In this document: positions 1 through 9,390 of the stretch, piece by piece
How positions within the stretch are numbered: the first letter of the stretch is position 1
Layout: every line of letters begins with the position of its first letter
Source of the DNA: an uncultured Eubacterium sp.
Lineage (GTDB): Bacteria > Bacillota > Clostridia > Lachnospirales > CAG-274
Assembly (NCBI GenBank): GCA_900551755.1
Contig: URXK01000005.1
Coordinates: forward strand, 1-64,000
Reading direction: 5' to 3'
Length of the DNA stretch: 64,000 bases
Position numbers and translations under genes: made by a program
The notes under the pieces: generated by a model
What the model saw: only the letters and a program-made list of their open reading frames with translations
The model's database searches: none
What the model was told of the DNA's origin: nothing

Positions 1-26
1 TAGGTACTATTTACTTGTCAGATAAA

Positions 27-140
27 TCGGACGACCAATGGTCGCCCCTACAAATGCCCCGTTCATATAAATATAGTTAGGAAGAACGCCACATAGCTCC
101 ACTTATAGGGGAGCTGTCACGAAGTGACTGAGGGGTTTCT
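27..140. repeat. Dispersed palindromic repeat, copy 1 (modules A and B)
   Basis: Module A is the palindrome CGACCAATGGTCG (32-44) followed by CCCCTAC. Module B (95-140) starts with AGCTCC, pairs with GGGGAGCT, and continues with GTCACGAAGTGAC and a GAGGGGTTTCT tail. The same A-then-B order recurs near 28.1 kb and 61 kb. No ORF crosses it. It looks like a non-coding dispersed repeat; no transposase is nearby. Confidence 0.75.
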
Positions 141-164
141 ATTTAACTAATACTTAATTTTTAA

Positions 165-193
165 AAGGCAGTTTTTAAAACTGTCTTTTTTTA
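165..193 (+). terminator. Intrinsic terminator
   Basis: The stem AGGCAGTTTT pairs with AAAACTGTCT and is followed by a run of T. It would end transcription entering from left of the window before the promoter at 229. Confidence 0.7.
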
Positions 194-228
194 ACAAGAA
201 CAATAAATCACTTTTGTGAAATAAATTG

Positions 229-257
229 TTGAAATATTGTTTCTTTTGTGTTATCAT
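229..257 (+). promoter_or_regulatory. Sigma-A promoter of the ACT/PFL operon
   Basis: TTGAAA (229-234) and TATCAT (252-257) are separated by exactly 17 bp, about 30 bp upstream of the ACT gene's start. Prediction by motif only. Confidence 0.6.
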
Positions 258-288
258 AAACTTAAATGTATTTTAGGAGGATTTATAA

Positions 289-558
289 ATGAAAGGTATT
301 ATTACTGTAGTTGGTAAGGATCAGGTAGGTATTATTGCAAAGGTATGTTCTTTCCTTGCAGATAATCAGGTAAATATTTTAGATATTTCTCAGACTATTG
401 TTTCTGGTTGGTTCAATATGATGATGGTTGTTGACCTTTCAACTGGCGGTCACAAGTTTGAAGATGTTGTTGCTGAGCTTAAAAAATTAGGCGAAGAAAT
501 TGGAGTTGATATTAGACTTCAGAGAGAAGATATATTTAATTCTATGCACCGTATCTAA
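289..558 (+). CDS. ACT domain protein (UPF0237 family)
   Basis: An 89-residue protein that is almost entirely one ACT domain: it opens with the typical strand sequence [19 protein letters not shown] and shows the GxxxDxVGIIAKV ligand-loop pattern. ACT domains bind small ligands, usually amino acids; the free-standing UPF0237 type has no settled function. It lies 26 bp upstream of the UPF0210/PFL gene, a pairing widely conserved in Firmicutes and archaea, so the two products probably act together. Start ATG follows TAGGAGG. Cytoplasmic; no signal peptide or membrane segment. Confidence 0.88.
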   Translation: MKGIITVVGKDQVGIIAKVCSFLADNQVNILDISQTIVSGWFNMMMVVDLSTGGHKFEDVVAELKKLGEEIGVDIRLQREDIFNSMHRI

Positions 559-584
559 TTTTTTTTGTTGGAGGTTTTATCGTT

Positions 585-1943
585 ATGATTTCTCGTGTTG
601 AAGTACAGGAAACTAATAAAATGATTCAGGAGGCTAACCTTGATGTAAGAACTATTACAATGGGTATCAGCCTTATGGATTGTATTGATTCTGATGTTAA
701 GAAGTTGACTACTAAGATTTATGATAAGGTTACTAAGAGTGCTTGCAACCTTGTTAAAACTGGTGATGAAATAGGTACAGAATTTGGTGTACCTATTGTA
801 AATAAGAGAATTTCTGTTACACCAGTTGCTCTTGTTGGTGGTAGCTGTGGTTCATCAGCTTATATTGAAATTGCTAAGACTCTTGATAAGGCTGCTAAGG
901 AAGTTGGCGTAAACTTTATTGGTGGTTATTCTGCTCTTGTACAAAAGGGTTGTACTAAGGGCGATAGAGATTTAATAAACAGTATTCCAGAGGCATTAAG
1001 TATTACTGACAGAATTTGTTCAAGTATCAATGTTGGTTCATCAAGAAATGGTATCAATATGGACGCTGTTAAGCAGATGGGTCAGACTATTAAGGAAATG
1101 GCTTTCCTTACTAAGGACCAAGGTTCTATTGCTTGTGCTAAGTTTGTAGTATTTTGTAATGCTGTTGAGGACAACCCATTTATGGCTGGTGCTTTCCACG
1201 GTGTTGGCGAAAGAGATTTAGTTATTAATGTTGGTGTTAGTGGTCCTGGTGTTGTTAAGAGAGCATTAGAACAGGTTAGAGGTGCTGACTTTGAAACTGT
1301 TTGTGAAACTGTTAAAAAGACTGCATTTAAGATTACTAGAGTTGGTCAGCTTGTTGCACAGGAAGCTAGCAAGAGATTAGGTGTTCCTTTTGGTATTATT
1401 GACCTTTCACTTGCTCCAACACCTGCCGTTGGTGACTCAATTGCTGAAATCTTTAATGAAATGGGTCTTGAACAGGCTGGTGCTCCTGGCACAACTGCTG
1501 CTCTTGCTATGCTTAATGATAATGTTAAAAAGGGTGGCGTTATGGCAAGTTCTTATGTTGGTGGTCTTTCTGGTGCATTTATTCCAGTTAGTGAGGACCA
1601 CGGTATGATTGATGCTGTTAATGCTGGTGCTTTAAATCTTGAAAAACTTGAAGCAATGACTTGTGTTTGTTCTGTTGGTCTTGATATGATTGCTATTCCT
1701 GGTGATACATCTGCTGAAACTATTTCTGGTATTATTGCTGATGAAATGGCTATTGGTATGGTTAATAACAAGACTACTGCTGTTAGAGTTATTCCAGTTA
1801 TTGGTGCTAATGTAGGTGATATAGTTGAGTTTGGTGGTCTTTTAGGCTATGCTCCAGTTATGCCAGTTAATAAGTTTAGCTGTGAAGCATTTATTAAGAG
1901 AGGCGGAAGAATTCCTGCTCCTATCCACAGCTTTAAGAACTAA
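585..1943 (+). CDS. UPF0210 / PFL-family protein (DUF711)
   Basis: A 452-residue cytosolic protein matching the DUF711 family in length and in its many Gly/Ala-rich blocks (for example [14 protein letters not shown] near residue 85 and [18 protein letters not shown] near residue 205). The fold is related to pyruvate-formate lyase, but I see no radical Gly site, so PFL activity should not be assumed. It follows the ACT gene in an apparent two-gene operon; the ACT protein may be its sensor. ATG is preceded by GGAGG with a slightly long spacing. Biochemical role unknown. Confidence 0.88.
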   Translation: MISRVEVQETNKMIQEANLDVRTITMGISLMDCIDSDVKKLTTKIYDKVTKSACNLVKTGDEIGTEFGVPIVNKRISVTPVALVGGSCGSSAYIEIAKTLDKAAKEVGVNFIGGYSALVQKGCTKGDRDLINSIPEALSITDRICSSINVGSSRNGINMDAVKQMGQTIKEMAFLTKDQGSIACAKFVVFCNAVEDNPFMAGAFHGVGERDLVINVGVSGPGVVKRALEQVRGADFETVCETVKKTAFKITRVGQLVAQEASKRLGVPFGIIDLSLAPTPAVGDSIAEIFNEMGLEQAGAPGTTAALAMLNDNVKKGGVMASSYVGGLSGAFIPVSEDHGMIDAVNAGALNLEKLEAMTCVCSVGLDMIAIPGDTSAETISGIIADEMAIGMVNNKTTAVRVIPVIGANVGDIVEFGGLLGYAPVMPVNKFSCEAFIKRGGRIPAPIHSFKN

Positions 1944-1957
1944 TATACATTTCTTAC

Positions 1958-1990
1958 TACCCTCATATTATTGTAATATGGGGGTATAAT
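1958..1990 (+). terminator. Hairpin after the PFL gene
   Basis: TACCCTCATATTA pairs with TAATATGGGGGTA around a TTG loop, followed by TAATATTTTT. It separates the ACT/PFL pair from pepD and probably gives at least partial termination. Confidence 0.6.
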
Positions 1991-2010
1991 ATTTTTGATG
2001 AGGTGTTTAT

Positions 2011-3429
2011 ATGAATTGTGATAAGGTTTTATATTTTTTTGAAAAAATAAATGAAATACCTAGAGGTTCTGGTAACGAAAAGGCTATTAGTGATTACCTT
2101 GTTGACTTTGCTAAGGAGAGAGGACTTTGGGTTCATCAGGATAGTGCTAATAATGTTGTTATTAAAAAAGCAGGTTCTAAGGGTTACGAAAATCATAAGC
2201 CAGTAGTTATTCAAGGTCATATGGATATGGTTTGTGAAAAGAATAATGATGTTGAACACGATTTTCTTAAAGACCCAATTAAGGTAATTTATGACGGTGA
2301 CTTTATTCACGCTGATGGCACAACTCTTGGTGCAGATGACGGTATTGCTGTTGCAATGGCAATGGCTATTCTTGATGATGATACTGCTGTTCACCCTCCT
2401 ATTGAAGCTGTTATTACAACTGATGAAGAAGTTGGTATGCTTGGTGCAGCTAGTTTAGACACATCTATTATTGAAGGCAGAACTTTGCTTAACATTGACT
2501 CTGAAGAAGAGGGCATATTTACTGTAGGCTGTGCTGGTGGTGTAAAAACTGACTCTATTATTCCAGTTGATTTTGTTGAAGCCACTGGTAGTCAATTTAT
2601 GAGAATTGTTATTACAGGACTTGAAGGCGGTCACTCTGGTATTGACATTAACAAAGAAAGAGCTAATGCAAACAAGATTATGGGTAGACTTCTTGACAGA
2701 CTTGTTAATACCGAAAATGTTGAAATTGCTTCATTAAATGGTGGTGCTAAGGATAATGCTATTCCTAGATATGCTGAAACTGTAATATGTTGCAACAATT
2801 GTGATAGTGTTAAGGCAACTGTTAATATTTTTGCAGAAGAAATTAAGACAGAATATGCTATAACTGATAAAAATATTGAAATTAAGACAGAATTAATTGA
2901 AATAAGTGACAAAGTATTTACTAAAGATAGTGCCAATAGAGTTATATCAGCTATTATTCTTATGCCAAATGGTATTCAGTCTAATAACATTGAGCTTAAT
3001 ATGCCTGAAAGTTCTAATAATTTAGGCGTAGTTAAAATGAATAAAGATTCTGTTTGCTTAACTTGTGCTGTTAGAAGTGCTTTGATTACAAAGAAAGGCT
3101 TTATAAGAAGTCAGATTGAAACAATAGCTAAACTTTGTGGAGGCTCTACAGTATGCCGTGGTGACTATCCAGCTTGGGAGTATAAGGCAGACTCTCCACT
3201 TAGAGATGTTTTTGTTGATGTTTACAGAGAGTTTTACAATGATGAACCAAAGGTTGAAACTGTTCACGCAGGTCTTGAGTGTGGCTTAATTGCAGAAAAA
3301 GTGCCTGATATGGATATGATTTCATTTGGTCCTAATCTTTTAGATATTCATACACCAAAGGAAAGAGCCAGCATTTCATCTATTGAAAGGGTTTGGAACT
3401 TCCTTTGCAAGGCTTTAGAGAGATTATAA
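2011..3429 (+). CDS. pepD: Aminoacyl-histidine dipeptidase (PepD, M20 family)
   Basis: A 472-residue cytosolic metallopeptidase of the M20C type that cleaves dipeptides such as Xaa-His. Visible hallmarks are GHMDMVCEKN (metal His and Asp, near residue 70), DGTTLGADDGIAVA (bridging Asp, near 105) and TTDEEVGMLGA (catalytic Glu plus metal Glu, near 137). The lid-domain segment GGHSGIDINKERANA is also typical. Length fits PepD. ATG follows GATGAGGTG. It ends 9 bp before the AI-2E-type permease and is likely co-transcribed with it. Function is peptide scavenging for amino acids. Confidence 0.93.
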   Translation: MNCDKVLYFFEKINEIPRGSGNEKAISDYLVDFAKERGLWVHQDSANNVVIKKAGSKGYENHKPVVIQGHMDMVCEKNNDVEHDFLKDPIKVIYDGDFIHADGTTLGADDGIAVAMAMAILDDDTAVHPPIEAVITTDEEVGMLGAASLDTSIIEGRTLLNIDSEEEGIFTVGCAGGVKTDSIIPVDFVEATGSQFMRIVITGLEGGHSGIDINKERANANKIMGRLLDRLVNTENVEIASLNGGAKDNAIPRYAETVICCNNCDSVKATVNIFAEEIKTEYAITDKNIEIKTELIEISDKVFTKDSANRVISAIILMPNGIQSNNIELNMPESSNNLGVVKMNKDSVCLTCAVRSALITKKGFIRSQIETIAKLCGGSTVCRGDYPAWEYKADSPLRDVFVDVYREFYNDEPKVETVHAGLECGLIAEKVPDMDMISFGPNLLDIHTPKERASISSIERVWNFLCKALERL

Positions 3430-3438
3430 GGAGAATAT

Positions 3439-4557
3439 ATGAAATTACCTTGGGACAAAAGTTATTTTAAGGCTTGTTTCTATTGTATTTTTACTTTTAT
3501 TTGTATTTATATTGTTAAAAACATTATTGACGGTATAGTGTACACCTTAGTTAATTTAGGTGATATTTATACTATTATATTAGTAATTATTAAAAAAATA
3601 TGTTCTGTATTTTCTATTATAATTGCAGGCTTTATTATTGCTTATGTTCTGAAACCTCTCGTACTACTTGTTAATAATAAGACCAAATTAAAAAAGACTG
3701 CATCTGTTGGTGTAGTCTTTTTGCTTTTGATTTTTGTTATTGCTATTTTAATTTTTCTTGTAATATATACTTGCGATTATAAAAAACTTAGCTATAATAT
3801 TAAGCTGTATACTAAAAATATAAATGATATTTATTATAACATAAAAAGTTTTTTTGCTAGGTATAACTTGTATTTTTTTGAAAATATTTTTGATAGTGTC
3901 AACAATAGGATTTATGATTATGTTAAAACTTTTTCTAGCAATATAGTCAATATTTCTAAAAATATATTAGGCAAGGTTGTAACATTGTTGTTAAGTGTTG
4001 TGGTTGCTTTTTATATGCTTAGAGATGAAGAAAAAATTATATTAAGGCTAAAGAAATATACAGCTACATTTATTAATGAAAAATGGAATAAAAGGTTATT
4101 ATCATTAATTGATGATATTAATATAGTTTTTAGTGGTTATGTAAGGGGACAGCTTACAGATGGACTTATTATGTCAGCTTTACTTAGTTTAGGCCTTTCT
4201 GTTATTAAAGTACCTTTTGCTGTTGCTATTGGCTTATTTAGTGGTTTTTCAAATATTATTCCTTATTTTGGCTCTGTTATAGGCTTTACATTGTCTGTTG
4301 GTATGGCTTTAATAAGTGGTGAGCCAATAAGGGCATTGTATGCAAGTATAGTAGTAATTGCTTTGCAACAAATAGACACTATTATTATAGTGCCTAAAAT
4401 AGTGGGGGAAAATGTTAAATTAAGTCCTATTATGGTTATTATTAGTTTGGCTGTAGCTGGCAAGCTGTTTGGCATAGTTGGTATGATATTTGCTGTGCCA
4501 GTTGTGGCTGTTGTTAAACTTAGAATTGATAGATATTGTGACAAAAAGGCTCTGTAG
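3439..4557 (+). CDS. AI-2E family transporter (PF01594)
   Basis: A 372-residue polytopic membrane protein with about seven to eight hydrophobic segments. The C-terminal half carries the family pattern: VVAFYMLRDEE, then GYVRGQLTDGLIMSALLSLGL, then FSNIIPYFGSVIGF and VVPKIVGENVKLSPIMVII. Members export small molecules or act as Na+/H+ antiporters; the AI-2 link is known for only one member, so substrate is unassigned. Start ATG has AAGGAG 7 bp upstream. It ends inside the hairpin shared with the convergent GntR gene. Confidence 0.88.
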   Translation: MKLPWDKSYFKACFYCIFTFICIYIVKNIIDGIVYTLVNLGDIYTIILVIIKKICSVFSIIIAGFIIAYVLKPLVLLVNNKTKLKKTASVGVVFLLLIFVIAILIFLVIYTCDYKKLSYNIKLYTKNINDIYYNIKSFFARYNLYFFENIFDSVNNRIYDYVKTFSSNIVNISKNILGKVVTLLLSVVVAFYMLRDEEKIILRLKKYTATFINEKWNKRLLSLIDDINIVFSGYVRGQLTDGLIMSALLSLGLSVIKVPFAVAIGLFSGFSNIIPYFGSVIGFTLSVGMALISGEPIRALYASIVVIALQQIDTIIIVPKIVGENVKLSPIMVIISLAVAGKLFGIVGMIFAVPVVAVVKLRIDRYCDKKAL

Positions 4558-4579
4558 ATTTTTTACTACAGAGCTTTTT
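4543..4579. terminator. Bidirectional terminator
   Basis: AAAAAGGCTCTGTAG pairs with CTACAGAGCTTTTT, giving A/T runs on both flanks. It overlaps the stop codon of the permease gene and serves the convergent GntR gene as well. Confidence 0.85.
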
Positions 4580-4580
4580 A

Positions 4581-5255
4581 TTATACAAAGTATTCAGGAT
4601 ACAGAACCAATAATTCTTTTTTTTCTTTATCATTTTTGCCTAAATGTTCTGTCATAACACTTTCAGCTAATTCATAATTATGGCTTTCAATAGCTTCAAG
4701 TATTGTTTTGTGGTCATTTATTATATTATCAACTTTTAATGACTTTAATGTCAAAATTCTAAATCTATTAAAATAAGCCATTTGAAAGCTTATAACATTG
4801 TATGACCACTGCTTGCCTACAGCTTCAAACAATAGCTTGTGAAAAACATTATCAAGATTGTGAAGCATAGTTCTTTCTGACATATTAACACATAATTCTT
4901 GTTCTACTATATTGCTTTTAAGTTTAATTAAATAATTGCTAGGTATTTCTTTGCAAGCAATTTTAAGTATGGCTAACTCTAAAGCCAAACGAATAAAACG
5001 AGATTCTTCTATAATATTATAATCAATTTTTGATATATAGCTACCTTTTTGAGGGATTATATTAACAAGTCCACTTTTTGTCAATTCAATCAAAGCCTCT
5101 CTAACTGGAGTTCGAGATAAATTAAGAACTGCTGAAATATCTTTTTCGCTAATTGCAGAACCGGGCTTAAATTCAAGATTAGTAATATTGTGCAATAAAA
5201 CCCTTAAGGCATAGGTTCTAGCATTTTCATTTTTTTCTTTATCTAAAATAATCAT
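4581..5255 (-). CDS. GntR family regulator, FCD (FadR-like) type
   Basis: A 224-residue transcription factor. The N-terminal winged helix contains the family signature KPGSAISEKDISAVLNLSRTPVREALIEL, and the C-terminal all-helical FCD domain shows RFIRLALELAIL and the later HKTILEAIESHNYELAESVMTEHL metal/ligand motif. I start it at 5255 because GAAGGTG sits just upstream; an in-frame ATG 16 codons earlier has no such site. It is divergent from the TRAP/uxu operon and is its likely repressor, by analogy with UxuR/ExuR-type FCD proteins, with a hexuronate or breakdown product as inducer. Confidence 0.88.
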   Translation of the reverse strand: MIILDKEKNENARTYALRVLLHNITNLEFKPGSAISEKDISAVLNLSRTPVREALIELTKSGLVNIIPQKGSYISKIDYNIIEESRFIRLALELAILKIACKEIPSNYLIKLKSNIVEQELCVNMSERTMLHNLDNVFHKLLFEAVGKQWSYNVISFQMAYFNRFRILTLKSLKVDNIINDHKTILEAIESHNYELAESVMTEHLGKNDKEKKELLVLYPEYFV

Positions 5256-5293
5256 AATTACACCTTCTTCGTTGTGTACTAGTATATAAGTTA

Positions 5294-5322
5294 ATATTAT
5301 CATAAAATGTAAATTATTTCAA
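5294..5322 (-). promoter_or_regulatory. Promoter of the GntR regulator gene
   Basis: Read on the minus strand, TTGAAA (5322-5317), 17 bp, TAATAT (5299-5294). Just downstream, near 5278-5290, lies TATACTAG, a partial match to the uxu operator, hinting at autoregulation. Confidence 0.5.
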
Positions 5323-5399
5323 TATTTTAAAAATTGTTGTGTATATTGCACAAAAAATAAGACAAAAAATAGGATAATTTAGCTATAGATATTAATCGA

Positions 5400-5428
5400 T
5401 TAGTATGCTAATATATTAGTATACTAAT
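5400..5428. promoter_or_regulatory. Tandem palindromic operators of the TRAP/uxu operon
   Basis: Site 1, TTAGTATGCTAA (5400-5411), is an imperfect palindrome. Site 2, ATTAGTATACTAAT (5415-5428), is a perfect 14-bp palindrome. The copies are spaced 16 bp and end 25 bp before the dctP start. The core TTAGTATACTAA resembles operators of FCD-type hexuronate regulators with a GTATAC centre. The divergent GntR protein is the natural candidate binder. Confidence 0.65.
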
Positions 5429-5452
5429 AAAAACGAAGTAAGGAGGAACATT

Positions 5453-6466
5453 ATGAAAAAGTGGTTTAAAAAAGGTATTGCGTTACTAACTTTAGCAACT
5501 ATTACATTTAGCTTTACTGGCTGTAAGAGCTTTAATGAGGGAAAGAGAATAGTAAGAATTTCTCACAGCCAGTCAGTTGAGCATCCAGACCACATTGGTT
5601 TGCTTGCATTTGAACAGTACATTGAGGACAGACTTGGAGATAAGTACGATGTTCAAATTTATCCTAATGAGTTGTTAGGTTCATCTGTTAAGGCTATTGA
5701 GTTGGTTCAAACTGGTGCTATTGACTTTGCTGTTGCTAGTACAGGCAATCTAGAAACATTTGATGATATTTATCAGATATTTAGTATACCTTATTTATTT
5801 AGTTCTACAGAAGCCTATCATAAGGTTATGGAAAATGATGAGCTTATGAAAAGCATTTATGAGTCTACAAAGGCCTCAGGTTTTCAAACTGTAACTTGGC
5901 TTGACGCTGGTACAAGAAACTTTTATGCTACAACACCAATTAATACTCCTGATGACTTAAAGGGTAAAAAAATGAGAGTACAGGCAAGTCCTACAAATGT
6001 AAAAATGATGGAAGCCTTTGGTGCAGCAGCAGCTCCTATGAGCTTTGGTGAGGTTTACACAGCTATTCAGCAGAAAGTAATTAATGGTGCTGAAAATAAT
6101 GAATTTGCTCTTACTAACAATAAGCACGGTGAGGTTGCTAAGTATTATACTTACAATCAACATCAAATGGTGCCAGATATGCTTATTGGCAATGTTAAGT
6201 TTTTAGATAGTCTTTCTCCAGAGGATAGAAAGGTATTTGATGAGGCAGCAGTTGAATGTACAAGAGTTGAGAGAGAGTCTTGGGATAAGCAGGTTGTAGA
6301 AACTAAAAAACAGGCAGAAGAAATGGGCGTGCAGTTTATTTATCCTGATGTTAGTCTTTTTAAAGCTAAGGTTGTAGATTTGCAAAAGGAAATATTGGCT
6401 GAAAACACAAAACTTAAGCCAATATATGATGAAATTCAAAAGGTAAATAATGAAATAGACGGATAG
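5453..6466 (+). CDS. TRAP transporter solute-binding lipoprotein (DctP family)
   Basis: A 337-residue extracytoplasmic substrate-binding protein. The N-terminus is a lipoprotein signal with Cys24 in TFSFTGC. The DctP fold is recognisable from VEHPDHIGLLAFEQYIED, GAIDFAVASTGNL, and PDDLKGKKMRVQASPTNVKMMEAFGAAAAPMSFGEVYTAIQQKVINGAENN, which holds the Arg that binds the ligand carboxylate. It delivers an organic acid to the DctQM permease encoded next. Position before uxuA and uxuB suggests glucuronate or galacturonate as ligand. ATG follows AAGGAGG. Confidence 0.92.
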   Translation: MKKWFKKGIALLTLATITFSFTGCKSFNEGKRIVRISHSQSVEHPDHIGLLAFEQYIEDRLGDKYDVQIYPNELLGSSVKAIELVQTGAIDFAVASTGNLETFDDIYQIFSIPYLFSSTEAYHKVMENDELMKSIYESTKASGFQTVTWLDAGTRNFYATTPINTPDDLKGKKMRVQASPTNVKMMEAFGAAAAPMSFGEVYTAIQQKVINGAENNEFALTNNKHGEVAKYYTYNQHQMVPDMLIGNVKFLDSLSPEDRKVFDEAAVECTRVERESWDKQVVETKKQAEEMGVQFIYPDVSLFKAKVVDLQKEILAENTKLKPIYDEIQKVNNEIDG

Positions 6467-6478
6467 GAGGTATTTAAT

Positions 6479-6955
6479 ATGAGTGGTATAAAAAATAAAC
6501 TTAATAAAATTCTTGAAGTAATATGTATTATTCTGTTTATATTTATAACTTGTGTTGGTACATATCAGATTGTTGTTAGATATGTATTCAACAGTCCTAG
6601 TACAATTTCTGAGGAACTTTTAACTTATTCATTTACTTGGCTTGCCTTACTTGCAGCAGCTTTAGTTTTTGGTAAAAAAGACCATATGAGAATGTCATTT
6701 ATAGCTGATAAGTTTAAGGGTAGAAAAGCCATTTTTATGGGTATTGTGTCTGAAATACTTGTTATGTTTTTCTCAGCACTAGTTTTAGTTTATGGTGGTG
6801 CAGCAATTACTAAACTTACTGCAACTCAGATTACAGCATCACTTGGTGTTAATATGTCTTACATTTATATGATATTACCAATATGTGGTGTAATAATAGT
6901 GATTTATAGTTTATTAAACATAGCTGAATATATTGGAAAATTAAAGGAAAGTTAG
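6479..6955 (+). CDS. TRAP transporter small permease (DctQ family)
   Basis: A 158-residue membrane protein with four hydrophobic segments, the normal DctQ topology. RYVFNSPSTISEELLTYSFTWLALLAAALVFGKKDHMRMSF-type sequence near residues 35-80 includes the conserved E-E-x-x-x-Y region and the GxxDHMRM loop. It forms the Na+-coupled TRAP permease with the DctM protein encoded 13 bp downstream. Operon member between dctP and dctM, each preceded by AGGAGG. Confidence 0.92.
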   Translation: MSGIKNKLNKILEVICIILFIFITCVGTYQIVVRYVFNSPSTISEELLTYSFTWLALLAAALVFGKKDHMRMSFIADKFKGRKAIFMGIVSEILVMFFSALVLVYGGAAITKLTATQITASLGVNMSYIYMILPICGVIIVIYSLLNIAEYIGKLKES

Positions 6956-6968
6956 GAGGTTTAAATTT

Positions 6969-8270
6969 ATGGATATGGCTTTAATGTGTGGATTGTTAAT
7001 AGCAGTTGCGTTAATAGTAATGCTTATATGGGGTGTGCCTATTTCTATTGCTATTGGTCTTTCGTCAATGTTGGCAATATTACCAGTAATGGATGTTAAT
7101 GCTGTAGTGCTTACCTGTGCTCAAAGAACTTTTTCAGGTATTTCAGTATTTACATTAATAGCAATTCCGTTCTTTATTTTAGCTGGTAATATTATGAATA
7201 GAGGTGGCATAGCAATTAGACTTATAAACTTTGCCAAACTTTTAACTGGTAAAGTTCCAGGTTCACTTGCTCATACTAACGCTGTAGCAAATATGATGTT
7301 TGGTGCTATTTCTGGCTCTGGTGTTGCAGCAGCGTCTGCAATGGGTACTATTATTGGACCTATTGAAGAAAAGGAAGGTTATGACAAAAGTTTTTCAGCA
7401 ACAGTAAATATTGCAACAGCTCCAACAGGTCTTTTAATACCTCCAAGTAATACACTTATTACTTATTCTCTTGTTAGTGGTGGTACATCTGTTGCAGCTC
7501 TTTTTATGGCTGGTTACATTCCTGGTATTCTTTGGGGTGTAGGCTGTATGATAGTTGCTTTCTTTATTGCTAGAAAATATGGTTACAAAAGTACAGAAAA
7601 AATTAGTATGAAGCAGGCATTTAAAATTGCTATTGATGCAATACCGTCACTTTTATTAATTATTATTGTTATTGGTGGTATTATTAAAGGTGCTTTTACA
7701 GCAACAGAAGGCTCTGTTGTAGCTGTAGTTTATAGCTTAATATTATCTTTTATTTACAAGACAATAAAAATTAAAGATTTGGGTACAATACTTAGAGAAA
7801 GTGCTGAAACAACAGGTATCATTGTTTTTCTTATTGGTGTATCAAGCATTATGGCTTGGGTAATGGCTTTCACAGGTATCCCTAGTGCAATTTCTTCACT
7901 TTTACTTGGTATTAGTGACAATCCAATTGTTATTTTACTTATTATAAATGTTTTACTTTTATTTGTAGGTACATTTATGGATATTACTCCAGCAATACTT
8001 ATATTTACACCAATATTCCTTCCAATTTGTAAGGAGTTTGGTATGAGTGAAATTCAGTTTGGTATTATGTTAGTTTATAACCTTTGTATTGGTACAATTA
8101 CACCACCAGTTGGTAACATTCTCTTTGTTGGCGTAAGAGTAGCTAAGGTTAAACTTGAAAGTGTAGTTAAACCACTTATACCGTTCTATGTTGTTATTTT
8201 TGCAGTGCTTCTGCTTGTTACTTATGTTTCAGGTGTATCAATGTTCTTGCCTAATTTAATGGGCTATTAA
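6969..8270 (+). CDS. TRAP transporter large permease (DctM family)
   Basis: A 433-residue polytopic protein of the DctM/SiaM family, with about a dozen membrane segments and two related halves. Family motifs include FTLIAIPFFILAGNIM, NAVANMMFGAISGSGVAAASAMG and the mirrored FVGTFMDITPAILIFTPIFLP with NLCIGTITPPVGNILF. It is the transport channel of the TRAP system that takes substrate from the DctP lipoprotein. The order binding protein, small permease, large permease, then UxuA/UxuB supports hexuronate uptake. Confidence 0.93.
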   Translation: MDMALMCGLLIAVALIVMLIWGVPISIAIGLSSMLAILPVMDVNAVVLTCAQRTFSGISVFTLIAIPFFILAGNIMNRGGIAIRLINFAKLLTGKVPGSLAHTNAVANMMFGAISGSGVAAASAMGTIIGPIEEKEGYDKSFSATVNIATAPTGLLIPPSNTLITYSLVSGGTSVAALFMAGYIPGILWGVGCMIVAFFIARKYGYKSTEKISMKQAFKIAIDAIPSLLLIIIVIGGIIKGAFTATEGSVVAVVYSLILSFIYKTIKIKDLGTILRESAETTGIIVFLIGVSSIMAWVMAFTGIPSAISSLLLGISDNPIVILLIINVLLLFVGTFMDITPAILIFTPIFLPICKEFGMSEIQFGIMLVYNLCIGTITPPVGNILFVGVRVAKVKLESVVKPLIPFYVVIFAVLLLVTYVSGVSMFLPNLMGY

Positions 8271-8310
8271 TAGTTGTTGTGATTTGGTTTAATTTAAGGA
8301 GGATAAAATT

Positions 8311-9378
8311 ATGGAAATGACTTTACGCTGGTATGGACCAGGATATGATTCAGTAACTTTGGAGCAAATAAGACAGATACCTGGTGTTAAGGGTGTTATT
8401 ACAACTCTTATGGGCAAGCAGGCTGGTGAGCTTTGGACTTATGATGAAATAATGGAGCTTAAAAACACAGTTGAAAATGCTGGCTTAAAAATAATGGGTA
8501 TTGAATCTGTTAATGTGTCTGATGATATTAAAATTGGCACAGCTAAAAGAGATGAGCATATAGATAACTATATTAAAACCCTTGAAAATTTAGGCAAGGC
8601 AGGAATTGATATGGTTTGCTATAACTTTATGCCAGTTTTTGACTGGACAAGAACTGACCTTGCAAGAGTAAGACCAGACGGCTCTACTGTACTTGCATAT
8701 AATCAAGAAATTGTTGACAAAATTGACCCTAAAAATATGAGAGAGTCTGTGTCAAAAATGTCTAACGGCTTTGTAATGCCTGGTTGGGAGCCAGAAAGAC
8801 TTGCTAAACTTGAGGAACTTTTTGAGGCTTATAAAGATGTTGACTCAGAAAAACTTTTTAACAATCTTGTTTATTTCCTTGAGGCTATTGGTGATGTTTG
8901 CGAAAAATATAATATTAAAATGGGTATTCACCCAGATGACCCAGCTTGGCCTATTTTTGGACTTCCTAGAATAATCACAAATAAGGAAAATGTAGTTAGA
9001 CTTTTGAAAGCTGTTGACAAGCCTTACAACGGTATTACTCTTTGTACAGGTTCTTTAGGTTCAAATCCTAAAAATGATATTCCTGATATTATTAGAGCAG
9101 CAAAGGGCAGAATACCGTTTGCTCATATTAGAAATTTAAAGTATAATTATGATGGTGACTTTGAGGAGGCTGCTCATTTATCATCAGACGGTTCAATGGA
9201 TATGTATGCTATTATGAAAGCGTTATATGATATTGGCTTTGACGGTTTAATTAGACCTGACCACGGCAGAATGGTTTGGGGCGAAGTTGCTATGCCTGGC
9301 TATGGATTATATGACAGAGCAATGGGTGCTTGTTATCTTCAAGGTTTGTGGGAAGCTATTTTAAAGGAAAATAAATAA
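8311..9378 (+). CDS. uxuA: D-mannonate dehydratase UxuA
   Basis: A 355-residue cytosolic enzyme that converts D-mannonate to 2-keto-3-deoxygluconate (KDG). It starts with the hallmark MTLRWYGPGYDSVTLEQIRQIPGVKG and has the metal-site segments MGIHPDDPAWPIFGLPRI (near residue 208) and IRPDHGRMVWGE (near 310). Length matches the shorter Firmicutes form. It acts on the product of UxuB, encoded 12 bp downstream. No kdgK or kdgA gene is in the window, so KDG breakdown must be encoded elsewhere. ATG follows AAGGAGG. Confidence 0.95.
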   Translation: MEMTLRWYGPGYDSVTLEQIRQIPGVKGVITTLMGKQAGELWTYDEIMELKNTVENAGLKIMGIESVNVSDDIKIGTAKRDEHIDNYIKTLENLGKAGIDMVCYNFMPVFDWTRTDLARVRPDGSTVLAYNQEIVDKIDPKNMRESVSKMSNGFVMPGWEPERLAKLEELFEAYKDVDSEKLFNNLVYFLEAIGDVCEKYNIKMGIHPDDPAWPIFGLPRIITNKENVVRLLKAVDKPYNGITLCTGSLGSNPKNDIPDIIRAAKGRIPFAHIRNLKYNYDGDFEEAAHLSSDGSMDMYAIMKALYDIGFDGLIRPDHGRMVWGEVAMPGYGLYDRAMGACYLQGLWEAILKENK

Positions 9379-9390
9379 GGAGTGTGTACT

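Noticed and set aside
585..1943. Glycyl-radical pyruvate-formate lyase
   Set aside because: The family name recalls PFL, but no C-terminal RVxGY-type glycyl radical motif or activase gene is present.
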